Below are positions 22,922-36,546 of a stretch of DNA of 64,000 bases, one piece after another. This stretch comes from Paramecium sonneborni (taxonomy: Eukaryota; Ciliophora; Oligohymenophorea; Peniculida; Parameciidae): NCBI GenBank assembly GCA_905182985.1, contig CAJJDN010000131.1, forward strand, positions 46,456-110,455. Reading direction: 5' to 3'. The translations under genes and the position numbers were made by a program. A model generated the notes under the pieces. The model had not been told where the DNA came from. It did not search any database and saw nothing but the letters and a program-made list of their open reading frames with translations. The first letter of the stretch is position 1. Each line of letters starts with the position of its first letter.

Positions 22922-24203
22922 TCATTATTTATAGTGATTATATAGATGTAAACAAATGAAAGCATCCAATGCTGCATAATGTATTTAAGCATTCCTTAAA
23001 GGTCTTTATTGCCAATTTGAAATTTATTCTACTTTGTCTAATTCTTTTCCAAAAAGCTTAGAACATTAAAATGATAAATTAGTTTTCTTTTCATTTGGAA
23101 ATTTCATCCTAAATAATTATTATAACTCAATAACATTTTTCAATTCAACATTATAATTTCCAATCTACCCTAATAATGATTATAAATCCTATTGAATATT
23201 TTATCCAATCTTCAATGCATCACTAGTTGTATATTTCACAAGAAATTCTTGATATTTTTTACTCTTTTTTAAATTTGTACTATTTAACAAGAAAATCTTT
23301 TTTGGCAAAGCTATTTAAAATAAACAAACTTTATTTCTAGATGAAAATTTAGTTTATGGAATTTCTAAATAGCTTTCAGAATCAATTCCAGTTTATTTTG
23401 CTTCTAATATTTCATTCACAATTTAATCATTCAACTAATCTTCATTCTCAATCTCATAAACATCTTCTCTAGAAATGTTTAAATCTTTTAAAAGTATTAA
23501 TTGATCAATCCTCTTTGTTTTTAATATCATCTCAGATGGTACTATATATTATATAATACTTTATACAGAAATCATCATTTTACAATAGTATATTTTATTC
23601 AACATTTATGCATTCATCAATCTCTTTCTATCTTTAAATATTTTACACTTTAATATTATTTCTTTTAGCTATTTGAATAGCTACTTGTTTATTCGTACTA
23701 AAATAATTCTCAACCAAGAATTATAATTTTTTTTCATCGCCTAAAAATAATTCTTCTACTTTTTCTATAGGTATATCTGCCCTCTAAAATTAAATATCTT
23801 AATACAAATATAAAAAATCTTAAGGATTCACCATTTATGTGATTTAAAACCTTTTAATTATTTTAAAAATCTAAATGTTATTCTTTAATAATCTTGCTTT
23901 GTAATTTCATTTCGTTATTACTCATTGCATGAATAAGTTCCTTATTTATATTATTAATACTTAATAAGAAACACTTTCATATTGCAAGGCATTCATGAAT
24001 CGATATGCTGTGAAATATCTCTTTTATTTAATCAAATCTTCAATGTATTCTGATGTCTTATTGGATAAGATTAACTCTTTTAACTTTGCTTCTTCTATCA
24101 ACTTATCATTAAAGAAGTTGGAATGTATAATATTACTTAAAATCTTAACTCTCTTCTCAAAAAAGATTTCGAATTCCTTTAAATCTTTTTTTTTCATTAT
24201 CAT
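22922..24203 (-). CDS. DEDDy-type 3'-5' exonuclease (WRN/EXD3/Mut-7-like)
   Basis: 404 aa; introns 23941-23960 (20 nt), 23784-23805 (22 nt) and 23542-23566 (25 nt). The C-terminal half carries the three exonuclease motifs: motif I TGIDSESYLEI, motif II ALKIGQNIQQDLQSLLG, and motif III NAQIHYAALDAFICLHLY, preceded by VEQISNWQQRPL, which is the usual WxxRPL lead-in. This is the RNase D/WRN class, with Asp-Glu-Asp-Asp and a Tyr in motif III. The N-terminal half is helical without a known domain. Mut-7/EXD3 relatives act in small-RNA pathways, others in RNA or DNA 3'-end processing; substrate cannot be told. An alternative start at 24255 with an extra 28-nt intron (24183-24210) would give 412 aa (MQKYYFLQHHSFQQ). 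Confidence 0.9.
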
Positions 24204-24255
24204 ATCGTAAACCTTATTGGAATGAGTGATGTTGTAAGAAATAGTATTTTTGCAT

Positions 24256-24519
24256 AATCTCTAAATAATTGAACAAGCAAATCTAGAGAGTCCTATCATA
24301 AAACTTTTAATACCCTTACTTAAAATAAATTATTTAATAATCCTGCAAATAAATATATAAGAAGATTTAATCTAATCTAAAATGGTTCTGAACTCACCCT
24401 TTCCAATATTAAAGAAAGTGATTAAGGTATTGATATTTTTACTATACAGGGTAAAGAATTTTGTAATTCCTTAGTTTATCATTTTTGAACCTATAATATT
24501 CTACTTCATAATTAATTAA
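24256..24519. promoter_or_regulatory. divergent intergenic region
   Basis: About 260 bp between the exonuclease gene (minus) and the gene at 24520 (plus). It must contain both promoters. No specific motif can be assigned by eye. Confidence 0.4.
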
Positions 24520-25420
24520 ATGAAAATTTGTTTTAATTTCACAAAATAAACTTTTTGCAATCGATCCTTTGCTCAAGCAGATGTACCATTTGTTGCATAT
24601 TAAGCAGGTATAAATTATCTAAATATTTTAGGTTTAAGTTTTAACATGGATTTAAATAGTCCATTTAGATGGACTCCTAAAATCTAGAAAATTGAATAAT
24701 CACCTGAATTTTTAAAGAAGATGAAATATTTTCAAAGACTTACAATTATGGAAGATCAACATTATTCTGAACTTATTGATACATTTCTATTTGAAGCACT
24801 TAAAAATACAGATTTTGATTACTACTATGATTATAAATGCGAATCCAATCCCTAGTACATATATAAACATATATAATATTAGTTGTCCTTTTTATGGAAC
24901 GGTTCCATTTTTAATATATAATAAAGTGAATAAATATCCAATAATTCCAGTGTTAAGATCTAAACCAATTAATGCATTCACTTTAGTCGCAAAAGAAAGA
25001 GAAATGTTAATAACTGAGACTGTTGCTGCAGGATTATGGGCATTAACCAATTCTTAAGTTTAAAAATTAAATAGTGTAAGAATGCTATAAACAGATGGTA
25101 ATCATTGGAGAATGTTAGAACTATGTAAAAATGATATATATATATATTAAGGTAAAAATGAAAGATTTAAAAAAACTGGTATATATTGTTAAGAAAATGA
25201 TAGTTATAGTAAAATCTATTATGATTACGAAGTCTAATAGATTGTTCTCGGATTAATTAGACATTCTTTAAATCAAATGGATGAAAAAGAATAAGCTTTA
25301 AATTTAATCTATGACTTTGTTGATGAAAGAAGATATTTGACACATGAAGGTGCTCCTTCGAAACCAACTGCAAAGTTTTGGAAATTTGTACCATAATCAA
25401 TTAAGAACTTTTTCTTTTGA
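24520..25420 (+). CDS. hypothetical protein, 282 aa, possibly mitochondrial
   Basis: Introns 24608-24631 (24 nt) and 24855-24882 (28 nt); exons sum to 283 codons. The N-terminus MKICFNFTKQTFCNRSFAQA is basic/hydroxylated with no acidic residue, typical of a mitochondrial presequence. The body has ordered segments: SKPINAFTLVAKEREMLITE then TVAAGLWALTNS, VRMLQTDGNHWRMLELCKND, IVLGLIRHSLNQMDEKEQAL, FVDERRYLTHEGAPSKPTAK. No membrane segment and no family that I recognise; ETVAAGLWAL and the C-terminal FWKFVPQSIKNFFF look conserved. Convergent with the giant gene downstream (112 bp). Confidence 0.75.
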
Positions 25421-25532
25421 GTTTTATAAAAAATATTAATAAAAAAGTTATTTATTATTATTGTGTAATTCTTATAATAATAATGTATATAAAAATTGAT
25501 TACTATTGTAAAATACTAAATTAATAATTTTA

Positions 25533-28500
25533 TCATTCTTGTCTTCCTAACTCATCTATTAAACCATACAAAAATTCCTTGGCTGCTTCATCAAGAATCT
25601 TATCAAATAACTAAGAAAGAATGGGTATCTTGATGATTTCCATATGTATTGCATATTAGAAAATTAAAGTAATTGGTGAATAAAATAAATTATCCAAAGT
25701 AAAAGTTAAGAAAAAGATATAACTCCATTAATTTGAAGTTTCAACTGAATCCATCATAACCAAACCTGCTAACATAACATAAGAAATAAGACCAGCACTT
25801 ATTATCATAAAAACTGCTCCAATCTATCTAACAATCTTCTTTTTATGAGAGAGTGTTTTTTCTAAAATAATTTAATATATCTTATTAACAGGAGCAGTTA
25901 TCAATGCTAATGTAACTGTAAAGCTAAGATTATTGGGTTAATTAAATATAAATAAAACAGCCAAACTACCCAAAATACTTGTATAAACAATTGATGCTCT
26001 TAATCCACGAGGTTTTTTTGGATCTGATTTATAAATAATCTGTAATAACTGATGAAAAAACTTAAGATATTCAATATAAGCTTTAATTCTAGAAATTAAA
26101 TGTTTAATCATTAAATTCTTTAAACCTTTTGGTTATTGCATTTAATCTTATTGTTATTAATGTTCTTTTTATTTATTGCTCAATTATTTATCTGAATCAT
26201 CAATATTTTATAGATTTAAGATAATTTAATAATCACGTTTTGACTTAGGAGATTGCTTAAGTATTAATTCTTAAGGAGAATGAATCATCGAAACTCGATT
26301 ACCAAGTATTACTTTTTTATAAGACTTAGGATTACTAAATATATTTCTTTCTAATTTTGGTAGAGAAGAAATTTGTGGTGTATCAAAATCTTTAACTTCT
26401 TCAAGTTATTAAAAAGAATCAGAATCTAACTTGTTATCATTGATTTCTTTAATTTATGGATCACTTTCAATATTCTCTAATTTTAATTTTTGCTCTTTTA
26501 ATTTTTATTCTGCTAATTCTTATTCTGCATGTATTTTATTAAGCATTTCATTATCAACTTTAACACCCCAATAAACAACTAATAAATAAACAACTGTTAT
26601 TCCAATATAAAGATAAAAAACAATTGTTTTATAAAATGGAAATGATTAAAAAGCCAATAAAGTATCTAAAGAAAAAACCTTAGTAGTTTTATCAGCAATA
26701 AAATTATAAGATTCCATTACAGAAGTTGGATTTAATGATTCACATTAACATGTAGTTTCTCCATCTTTTTCTACAGTATTACAAACATCTGCATTCCATT
26801 CTTCACTTTTAATTTCAATTATACATTTTAATGATTTATTATTTTCTAATTTTTTTGTTGTTGGAAATTTGAATTTCATTTAAGGATTTAATTTTTAAAT
26901 CTTAGTTTAATTTTCTGCCATGATTTTTGTATCTACTGCTTAATATCCACTACTATTCTTTGGAAAGTTCTTATTAGCATAGAATGGATTATCAATATAT
27001 CTAATCAGGGAAAATTTATAGAAATTTGTAGAAGTATTCAAATCATTATTTTATTAGTTACTCTCTTCATCCAACTAAGTATTTTAAGTAATTGTTTTAG
27101 ATCCTGTTATTTCTTCTAATTTTTTTGTTGTAAGAAATCCAAAATTAAAATTTGCTGATTTTGTTTAAATTTTATAGAGTGGTTCATTAGCTACACTTAT
27201 TGTCTATAAATCAGATTGCATTTATTAAAGTTCATTTTAAATATCAACTGATGTTTAGTTTTTTTGAATTCTATTATTAAGACAAGATGATAATATATCT
27301 ATAAATGTATAGTATTTGGAAATTAAATACATTTTTTCAATATTTTAGGCTGAAGTTAATTCATTTTTCTTTTATAAATTAAAAAATATCATCAATTATG
27401 AAAAAGCTTAAGTTCTTTTTTAATTTATCTAATTGAGTAACAAAGATTCATTTAAATTTAATAGAGTTGAATTCATACTCAATAATTTAGATATAGATCT
27501 TTATAAACTTTCTGATTAATTACCAAGAAGTGCTTAGTTTTTATCAAAAGTCAATAATTTATAAAATATCTCTTCTTTGTATTCAGATAACCCATTTAAT
27601 GTCTTTAATCTTTCAGTGATTAAATTATATCCAATTAATTATTGATCTAAACCAATTATTTACTTCTCGTAATTTCTAAAAGTAGTTTCATCAATCTATA
27701 AATATTATTTAACTTCAAATGTTTATGTTATATTAATAACTCCTCCATTATTATCCAAGATGTTGAACACAAGAAGCTGCTTCTTATCATTAAAATATGG
27801 TAAATAAAACTTGAATTTATTTGTTTATTAATATGGTTAAACCTAGATGTAATTATAAAATTTAGATTAAACTAGATCCTATTAATAAATTGATTCATTT
27901 GGAAATACCCAAACACTATACCAAAGAGGGATATCACTATCTGTACAATTAAGAATTTACACATAAAGGAATTCAATGAATTCAACAAATCCTTAATTTT
28001 AATTTATATCCAAAACACAATTGTTTGGTGGAATATTCATTGTTAAAATTTGTGTATTTAAAGATGGTAATATAAAACGTGGATCATAAACTGAAAGTCT
28101 TAATTTCACACCTGTTCCTAATTAATCTTGAAAATTAGTAAAATAGTCTTAGACTTTGAATTTAAACTCCAAATAATAAAATTAGAATGTAGCCTAAACA
28201 ACTGAGTCGTAAATTACTGCTCCTGCATATGTTAATGCATCAGGATTAATTTCAGGATATATTAATTTAAAAATAAATTCATCATAATAATTATGAGACT
28301 CTAATTCATTAGCTCCTGATACTATTAAGGCAGGTAAATCTGTTTCAGTTAATTATATTGAAATTTTAGTTGAATAAAAAACTTCTTCTTTTAATATCCC
28401 TACTTCAAAGTTAAATACTTAATATGGAGCAAAAGTACGAGGAGGCAAATATTGGTTACAACTCTTGTCGAAAATAATTATCTAATTTTAAGTATTAACA

Positions 28501-31500
28501 CAAGCAGTTCCATTAACAATATCTTAACAACTCCAATTACATTCATAATTCATTTTAGATTATTCTTCTGATGTTAAATCTTTATCTGTAATTGTAGTAT
28601 TTAAAATTAAGGTTTCTGTAAAACCAATCATTCTATTACCATCAATTATTGTAATTATTGGAATTGATGGAACAATGTATATTTCAAAGGTTTATGAATT
28701 AATAACAGTATAATCAGGTCTGGTTAGTAAAGTATTGAAAATTAAAATATAAGGATTAGTAAAATTAAAATAATATTCTTTGAAATTAAGAGGAACATCA
28801 AAGACAAACCCATCTTTTAAATTTTCTGTCAATGTTCCATTTAATAATTATTGTTTCGTGTTTTTCAATTTTATTTCATAGAATAATTTTTGTTCTGGAT
28901 AAATCATGTCAATACAATTTGAATAGGAAATCTGAGATTAAAGTGAAATTGGATCATATCTATGAGATTGATTAATATTGGAAGTTGGATAAAAATTAAT
29001 TTTTGATTATAGAGATGCTTAAAATTAACAATAAATTGTATTTTATAATTTAGCGAAGCTTTCAATGGTAACACCAAATTTATATCTAACATTAGTTTAA
29101 AAAACTTTTGGTGGAAAAATCAGAAAATCACTTTGATTAAGAGTATGAGCATTTATTATAGTTTAGATTTATGGATCAATTGTTGATGGGACATATTAAT
29201 TCCATTAAATTATTTTAAAATTTTGTTTTCCATTATAAATTAATTCTTCAAATTTAATAACCACATTTGAGCAAATATTTAGGGAACTTAAATCATTAAA
29301 TTTAACCTTTGGTTTATGGGTATTTAGATCAATAGTAGATGGAATTAAAAGAGGCATTGAAAGAATCTATTTAAATTTATAAATGCATCCTGTTAACATA
29401 AAAGATGGTTTTAGTTTGATAGTATCACCAACTTTAATATTTGCATTATCTCCAAAGATAACAGAGAAGTCTGAATTACAGGTAGGTTTAGTGCCTAATT
29501 TTTGAAGTGTTTCTATTTCAAAGAAAGCTTCACATTTATCAGTAGTACCTTATACATTTTCATAGGTAGCAGATCCTCCAAAATCAAAATAAAATCCAGT
29601 AAATTCTTCATTTAATCCAAAATATGGTACTCCTAATGAACAATCAGTACAATAGGCAGATCCAATACTAAATCTGCTAATTCCTTTTTTATCACATTTA
29701 CATTCCCCATTATTAGGTCCTACTCTATTTCCAAAACAAGATAAACATCCATATTGGTTACAATCTTTACAGGTTGAATCACATTGTTAACATTCTTCAT
29801 CAGAATTTTCAAAATAACCATCTGGACATAAGCAAATAGGTGCATAATCTCTTAAACCTGAGCAAATATCACAAAGTTCTGCTGTTCCACTGCATGTAAC
29901 ACATTTTTTAGCACATTCTTAACAATAGGTTTGATAAGAATCAAAATAACCATTAGGACATTCACAAATCGGATTATTAATTCTATCTCCTAAACATGAT
30001 GTACATCCATTTTCATCACAAGTTTTACAATTATCTTAACATTTAATACAATTAACTGATTCTCCATCATCATAATACAATTCAGGACAAATACATTAAG
30101 GTAATAGTCTATCACCTTTACATTTAAGACAAAAATTAGCTAATCCTTTACATGTTAAACATTTGTTTGTACATTTAGGACAATTAACATTGATTCCATC
30201 ATCAAAATAACCAGCTTCACAATTACAATTAGGGGGATTTGGAGTACGATTTCCTCCACATACTTTACAAAATCTTGGAGCTAATTCACATGTTTTACAT
30301 TAATATGAACATGTCCCAATAATAAGAGGAAAATCTGAATCACAAACTGTACCAATAGCATTTAATGTAAATCCGGATGAACAACTATCAACACATTTAT
30401 TTGCTTAGAATAAGTTTGTACAAGTTAAACAAAATTCATCAGAAGGTCCAAAACAAGTTTTACAAGTTGCATGACATAAATAACATCGTTTTTCATTTAA
30501 AATAGGGTATGAACCATCTGTACATTAATCTTAACATTAATTATAGATAGTTAATAATTTATCGTCAGGACAAGCTGTACAATTATCATTATTAGGTCCT
30601 GTACATGCAATACATTCAATGTGACAGCTCTTACATGCATTATTTAAAACATCATGATAAAGATTTCCTAAACAATCTGTTATACAAGTATTTTTATAAA
30701 AAATTAAGCCACTATTACATGTACTACATTCATCTATTCTTTCTCCAAAACAAGTTCCACAAGTTGGATAACATTATATACATAATCCATTATATCCAAA
30801 ATAACCAGTTGGACAAATAGAATAACATTAGTTATTCAAGAAAAATTAAGATGCAGTGCAATTTATACAATTTTCATAAATGCATTTACAAATATATTAA
30901 GGTCTAATTCCAATGAATGATTTAGGACATTTTAAATAGCATTAATTATTAAGAGTATAAAATCCTATCATGCACTGAAAACATTAATTTGGTTATGTAC
31001 CAAAACATTTTTTACAATTTGCTGCACATGGTTCACAGATATTGTTGAAGCTACCATAACCATCATAACATTCTATCAAGCATTAATTTTCAAAATAAGC
31101 TAAAGGAGGATTACAAGATAGACAATTTTCCTCAAAAAATCCATTACAAGTCTTACAAGAAGAATTACAAGGAGAACAAACATAACCTATTTTATTATTA
31201 TAATATCCATCAGGACATGTTTAATAACACCAACCAGTAGTTCTCAATCTATAAAATTTACTTGCACATGTTAAACAACCTTAGGTTGAATCAATACATG
31301 CAGAACAACCTTTCCAACATTTGACACAAATATCATCTACTTTATAGAATCCAAGTAAGCAGTTACTGAAACATTCTCCACTTATGATATTTTGGACATT
31401 AAGCACTTTTCCTGATGGACATGTAAGACAACCATCAGTTGTACCAGCTAAGCATGTTAAACAACTAGAATGACATTAATCACATGTTTATGTAAATGTA

Positions 31501-34500
31501 TTAGCAAAATATCCTGGATCACAAATAGTAAGGCATTCATTAGTTGATGATTTATAATAAAAAGAATCTTAACAAGTTGTGCAAGTGATAGTAGAACATT
31601 TTTAACAATTATTTATACATGGTACACAAGTAGTATCTGATAAATATTGACCTTCAGTACATAAATAACAATGTCCTGATACAAGAATAGCTAATCCCTT
31701 ACATGCAGTACAAGTTGTTGCTAATGTTTGACAATTTTTGCAGTTAGTATCACAAATACTACATTTAGGATCATTTACATTGCTAGAATCATTAAACTAT
31801 CCATCTGGACATTATGTTATACATTAATTAGTTTGATTTCTAAAATATCCATTTGCACATTAAACACAAGAAGTTCCAATTATACATTAATGACATCCAG
31901 TTTAACAAGGTTAACAATTTACATTTCCATTTTCTAAATAATAATTTATAGGACATTAATCACAAATTGGAGAATTAATTCTTTTTGTTGATACTAAACA
32001 ATCTACACATACTCCAGCTGTTATACACATAGTACAATAAGTTGGACAAGCTATATTCAAATTATATAATACCTAGACACTAATTATCCTTCATCAAATA
32101 TCCTGTTAAACATGAACAATCAGCAGGATCTTTATTTGCTGGATAAATACAAGGAGTGCAAATAGAGTATGTAAAACNAAAACATTAATTTGGTTATGTA
32201 CCAAAACATTTTTTACAATTTGCTGCACATGGTTCACAGATATTGTTGAAGCTACCATAACCATCATAACATTCTATCAAGCATTAATTTTCAAAATAAG
32301 CTAAAGGAGGATTACAAGATAGACAATTTTCCTCAAAAAATCCATTACAAGTCTTACAAGAAGAATTACAAGGAGAACAAACATAACCTATTTTATTATT
32401 ATAATATCCATCAGGACATGTTTAATAACACCAACCAGTAGTTCTCAATCTATAAAATTTACTTGCACATGTTAAACAACCTTAGGTTGAATCAATACAT
32501 GCAGAACAACCTTTCCAACATTTGACACAAATATCATCTACTTTATAGAATCCAAGTAAGCAGTTACTGAAACATTCTCCACTTATGATATTTTGGACAT
32601 TAAGCACTTTTCCTGATGGACATGTAAGACAACCATCAGTTGTACCAGCTAAGCATGTTAAACAACTAGAATGACATTAATCACATGTTTATGTAAATGT
32701 ATTAGCAAAATATCCTGGATCACAAATAGTAAGGCATTCATTAGTTGATGATTTATAATAAAAAGAATCTTAACAAGTTGTGCAAGTGATAGTAGAACAT
32801 TTTTAACAATTATTTATACATGGTACACAAGTAGTATCTGATAAATATTGACCTTCAGTACATAAATAACAATGTCCTGATACAAGAATAGCTAATCCCT
32901 TACATGCAGTACAAGTTGTTGCTAATGTTTGACAATTTTTGCAGTTAGTATCACAAATACTACATTTAGGATCATTTACATTGCTAGAATCATTAAACTA
33001 TCCATCTGGACATTATGTTATACATTAATTAGTTTGATTTCTAAAATATCCATTTGCACATTAAACACAAGAAGTTCCAATTATACATTAATGACATCCA
33101 GTTTAACAAGGTTAACAATTTACATTTCCATTTTCTAAATAATAATTTATAGGACATTAATCACAAATTGGAGAATTAATTCTTTTTGTTGATACTAAAC
33201 AATCTACACATACTCCAGCTGTTATACACATAGTACAATAAGTTGGACAAGCTATATTCAAATTATATAATACCTAGACACTAATTATCCTTCATCAAAT
33301 ATCCTGTTAAACATGAACAATCAGCAGGATCTTTATTTGCTGGATAAATACAAGGAGTGCAAATAGAGTATGTAAAACAGCTACTACATCCAGCTTAACA
33401 TTGAAATTGATAAACATTAATATCATCTAAATAAAAGATTCCAATATAATTTCCACCTTATTGTGGTTATTCTATTTCAAAAAGAAAAGTATTTTAAGTT
33501 AATGGATATAATTCTGTTCTTACCCAAGTGTAATCTAAATAAGCTATATAATCTGATTTTGTTGATTATAATCTATTTTCATTGTTAATTGTTAAAGTTA
33601 CAGCTGTTTACTTTACACCATTAATAGTGATGTCAAATTTTGTAGGATTAAAATCAATAAAATAAGCTATTGCTCTGAAACGTATTTTATGTTAAGAATT
33701 CTTAATGTTTTATGTGATCTACACCTTTTATGATTAAAATGTATCGAATGAACCTACAGTAAATCTTCCACCATTATAAAAAAAACTTCTTTCTTTTATT
33801 TTTTCTGGAACTGATACAACAGTTGTCAGAAAATGAATAGATTTATAATAGTGCATAAATTCTTAAATAGTTTTAAAAAAATAATAATGATTAACCTACT
33901 CTAAAATTTTATATTAAAAATTTACATCCTCCATTTTAATTAGTTTAAAGATAGGATTTCATATTTGAACATGCTTTTGCTATTTCATCTTAATAAAAAT
34001 TATTTGGGCATTTCTTAACACAATTTGATTACTTAATATCAGATTCATAATATTTATAATATCCTGTATTACAAATTAATGTTGTTTAAGCACCTATACA
34101 TGCAGAACAATAATCTTTTAGAAAACACATTTTTTCAGATGCTTAAAACAAATAATTTTAACTACAAGTTTCTATGCAGGAATTAGATTAATAAACAAAA
34201 TTATCTGAGCATTTGCAATAATATTGTTCAAATTTATGATTAGTATTACATGCGGGTATATAATCTATAATTTCAAGAATTTCATTTCTCCCTCTTTATT
34301 ATTATTATGATAAAATTAAATTTTTTATATAAATCCCTAAATTAATCTTACTGACTTTTATTTCTAATTTTAATGATTCCAATCTCATTTTTATTACAAA
34401 ATATACTTAGGATTCATAAAGAAATCTATGCTTCAATCAAAATTTATACCTTTAATTACAATCTCGACTGGTATCTGTGAGTATGAATTTTTCTGAGTAA

Positions 34501-34844
34501 ACTTTTTAATCATTAGCATATATTTGAATTTCCTCATCATTCCAATTCCCAGATAAAGAAAACTCAAAATATACATAAACCTTATTAGTTTTAGGTAAAG
34601 AATATGTTCTCATCCAATATATTTAGTTTTAACTAGTATCTTAACCTATGTAATTTTCTGATAACATGTTCGAACAATACGATTTAGGGAGGCTTTAAGT
34701 TTCATCTGACCATAAACTTACAGCACTTTCATTTGTAATATCTGTTACAACTAGATATTTGCATTCTAAATTAATATTTATCTTACCACAAAGAAGATGT
34801 AGTTACTAAAAAATAAATACCATATAAAATATGATCTTCATCAT
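25533..34844 (-). CDS. giant cysteine-rich/REJ-like multi-pass membrane protein (copy 1)
   Basis: About 2,679 aa once a duplicated 1,201 bp is removed. Introns: 34426-34449 (24), 33901-33925 (25), 33252-33273 (22, repeated at 32051-32072). A signal peptide (MMKIIFYMVFIFQQLHLLCG) leads to a short ectodomain and then some 1,100 residues of growth-factor-receptor/furin-like Cys repeats (CxxCxxxCxxC with GYF/GYY, e.g. CECPNGYFDSYQTYC). A beta-rich REJ-like region follows, then a GPS-like CQCESLNPTS near residue 2275, TM segments (KTIVFYLYIGITVVYLLVVY and at least four near the C-terminus) and a charged coiled linker between TM1 and TM2. It is a surface protein of unknown role. The annotated interval contains an N at 32178 and is not continuous in frame unless the duplication is collapsed. 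Confidence 0.88.
30978..32177. repeat. 1,200-bp perfect direct duplication, left copy
   Basis: Identical to 32179-33378 at an offset of 1201, separated by one N (32178). Every position that I compared, including intron and line-end anchors, agrees. See the finding: a contig-overlap artefact is the most likely explanation. Confidence 0.95.
32178..32178. other. ambiguous base N at the duplication junction
   Basis: The only non-ACGT symbol in the window, placed exactly between the two identical 1,200-bp copies; it marks an assembly join. Confidence 0.98.
32179..33378. repeat. 1,200-bp perfect direct duplication, right copy
   Basis: Second copy of 30978-32177. Its right flank (from 33379, agctactacatcc) continues the Cys-rich reading frame, and the left copy's left flank continues it at the other end, so one copy suffices for an intact gene. 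Confidence 0.95.
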
Positions 34845-36003
34845 CTATTTTTTAAACGAAAATAAATTAATGAATTTCTAATTATTATTAAATCAGAATA
34901 AGTAGAAATCCTTCTATCTTTTATTTGGAATTTAATTTCTATAAAAATTTTATACTTTATAACTTAATTTAATTCCAGATATTCTTTTTTAATCAGAAAA
35001 AACATTTTATTGAGTACCTGAGCTTTAATTGTGATATTAGAAAACAGGAAATTTAATCATTATCATTAATTTCTAAAATTTAAATTTAAACTCTCTTCAT
35101 TTCATATTTAAACCAAATTAATTTATGACAAAATAAATAAATATGAAAATTTGTAGTTATGATTGTAAATTAACCATAGTTTATACAATCTTTTGCAAAT
35201 TTTAAAAGTTATTTATTTTTATATCCTATAATTTAATTTTTGTCTATTCTTTTATTTTTAATATCATTCACCAATCAGAAAATAATTATTTATTTTTACT
35301 TAATTAATTTTAATTAAATTTCTTCAATTTATTAAAGACACTAAAGAAATATATCTAAATCAGCTAAAAATATATTTTTAAAATTCTTTATCTAATATGT
35401 CTTAATTGTATTTAATTTAGGCTAAAAATTAATTAATTACTATAAATTATTCAAAAAGTAAAAGGATTTTGTGAATTCATAAAAAGAATTGCTAACAGTA
35501 AATTATTTATCCAATTTCTGTATTTTCTTTTTTCCAAGATTTACTTATTTATAATTAAAATGAAATACAAATTAAATATAAACTTTGATGAAAAGAACTG
35601 TGTTTGAAATATAATTATTAAGGATACTAGCAGTTAATTCCTAAATAAGCCAATTTAATATTGATCATCTTGATTTACAAAATAAACAGGATTTCCATTA
35701 TTATTAAATCATAAAATTTGAAATTTCTCATTAATTTAAATTAATAGAAATTCAATTCCCCAAATAAATTTGAAGTTAATATTTTATGTTAGGTTTTGAT
35801 TAAGTAATAAAATTATTTCAGTTTTGAGTTAATATATGATAATTAACAAAGAATAAAAAAATTCAGATTATATTTTGAAAATATTTAACAAATTATAAAA
35901 AAATTCGAAATATTTAAATATGATGCAATATTATTTATTTGTGAAAACCTGATAAAATGTAAAATAGAAGAGTTTTTACTATAATAATAAATTAATCATC
36001 AAG
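34845..36003. other. gene-free interval, about 1.16 kb
   Basis: Extremely AT-rich, between the start of the giant gene and the end of the Myb-like gene. No coding segment with recognisable features on either strand. Long for this genome, where most spacers here are under 150 bp. Confidence 0.45.
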
Positions 36004-36546
36004 TCATAGGACTTTTCCATCCAAGCATTATTTAATCACATTTTGTAATTGCATTACCATATTTTTCATTATATTTGAAAGATCAGAATCAAGGGAAGTA
36101 TTTTTCCAAATCGAATCCAAAGTTAGATCTTCTTTTTTTTCATTCAAATAAGCATATTCCCTATATTATTATTATAATAAGAATTACTCTCCCATTAACT
36201 CACTCCATCTGTATCTTAAATCCCTATAGTATCGATTTTTAAGAATATTTAAAGGGCGACCAGACATCTTTCTTGAAATAGTTTTAAACTTTGGTCCAAA
36301 CAATAGTATTAAACTTAAAAGCTGTTAATCCTCTTATGTAGTGAAATCTCGAGACTTTCTTCCTTATCGTTTTTTTATTTATTTTTTTTAGCCCATTTTT
36401 CTCTAAACTTGCCTCTAATATTCTTTTCTAAACATCTCTAGATTATCATACATCCTCTATTTAGATGGTTCCACTAATGAAGAATCTAAGGAAAGGCCAG
36501 TTGATAATTCAAATAGGGGTATTTTTGTTTTATTATTGTCTTTCAT
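36004..36546 (-). CDS. Myb/SANT-domain protein
   Basis: 180 aa, no intron. One Myb-like repeat: FTTQEDQQLLSLILLFGPKF, KTISRKMSGRPLNILKNRYY, then RDLRYRW. This fits the SANT/Myb helix pattern (acidic first helix, GxKxxxIxxxxxGR, NRYY in helix 3), with Phe in place of the first Trp. Preceded by a very basic linker (QRKMGQKKQIKKRQGRKSRD) that may act as nuclear signal, followed by a Gln-rich/acidic helical tail. Single-repeat Myb proteins act in transcription, telomere binding or TFIIIB-type complexes; KTISRKMSGRP with NILKNRYY is close to the TFIIIB B-double-prime/SANT style. Function not resolved. It stands alone between two large empty spacers. Confidence 0.85.

Noticed and set aside
31728..33138. 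Two identical 69-aa plus-strand frames (31728-31937, 32929-33138)
   Set aside because: Antisense shadows of the Cys-rich repeats; they are identical only because they lie in the duplicated 1,200 bp.
30978..33378. Real tandem expansion of Cys repeats
   Set aside because: Zero divergence, an N at the join and a frame break with both copies make an assembly artefact far more likely; kept as a finding.
29600..33400. CRISPR-like or satellite array
   Set aside because: Regular TGT/ACA spacing comes from codons of CxxC protein repeats, not from DNA repeats with spacers.
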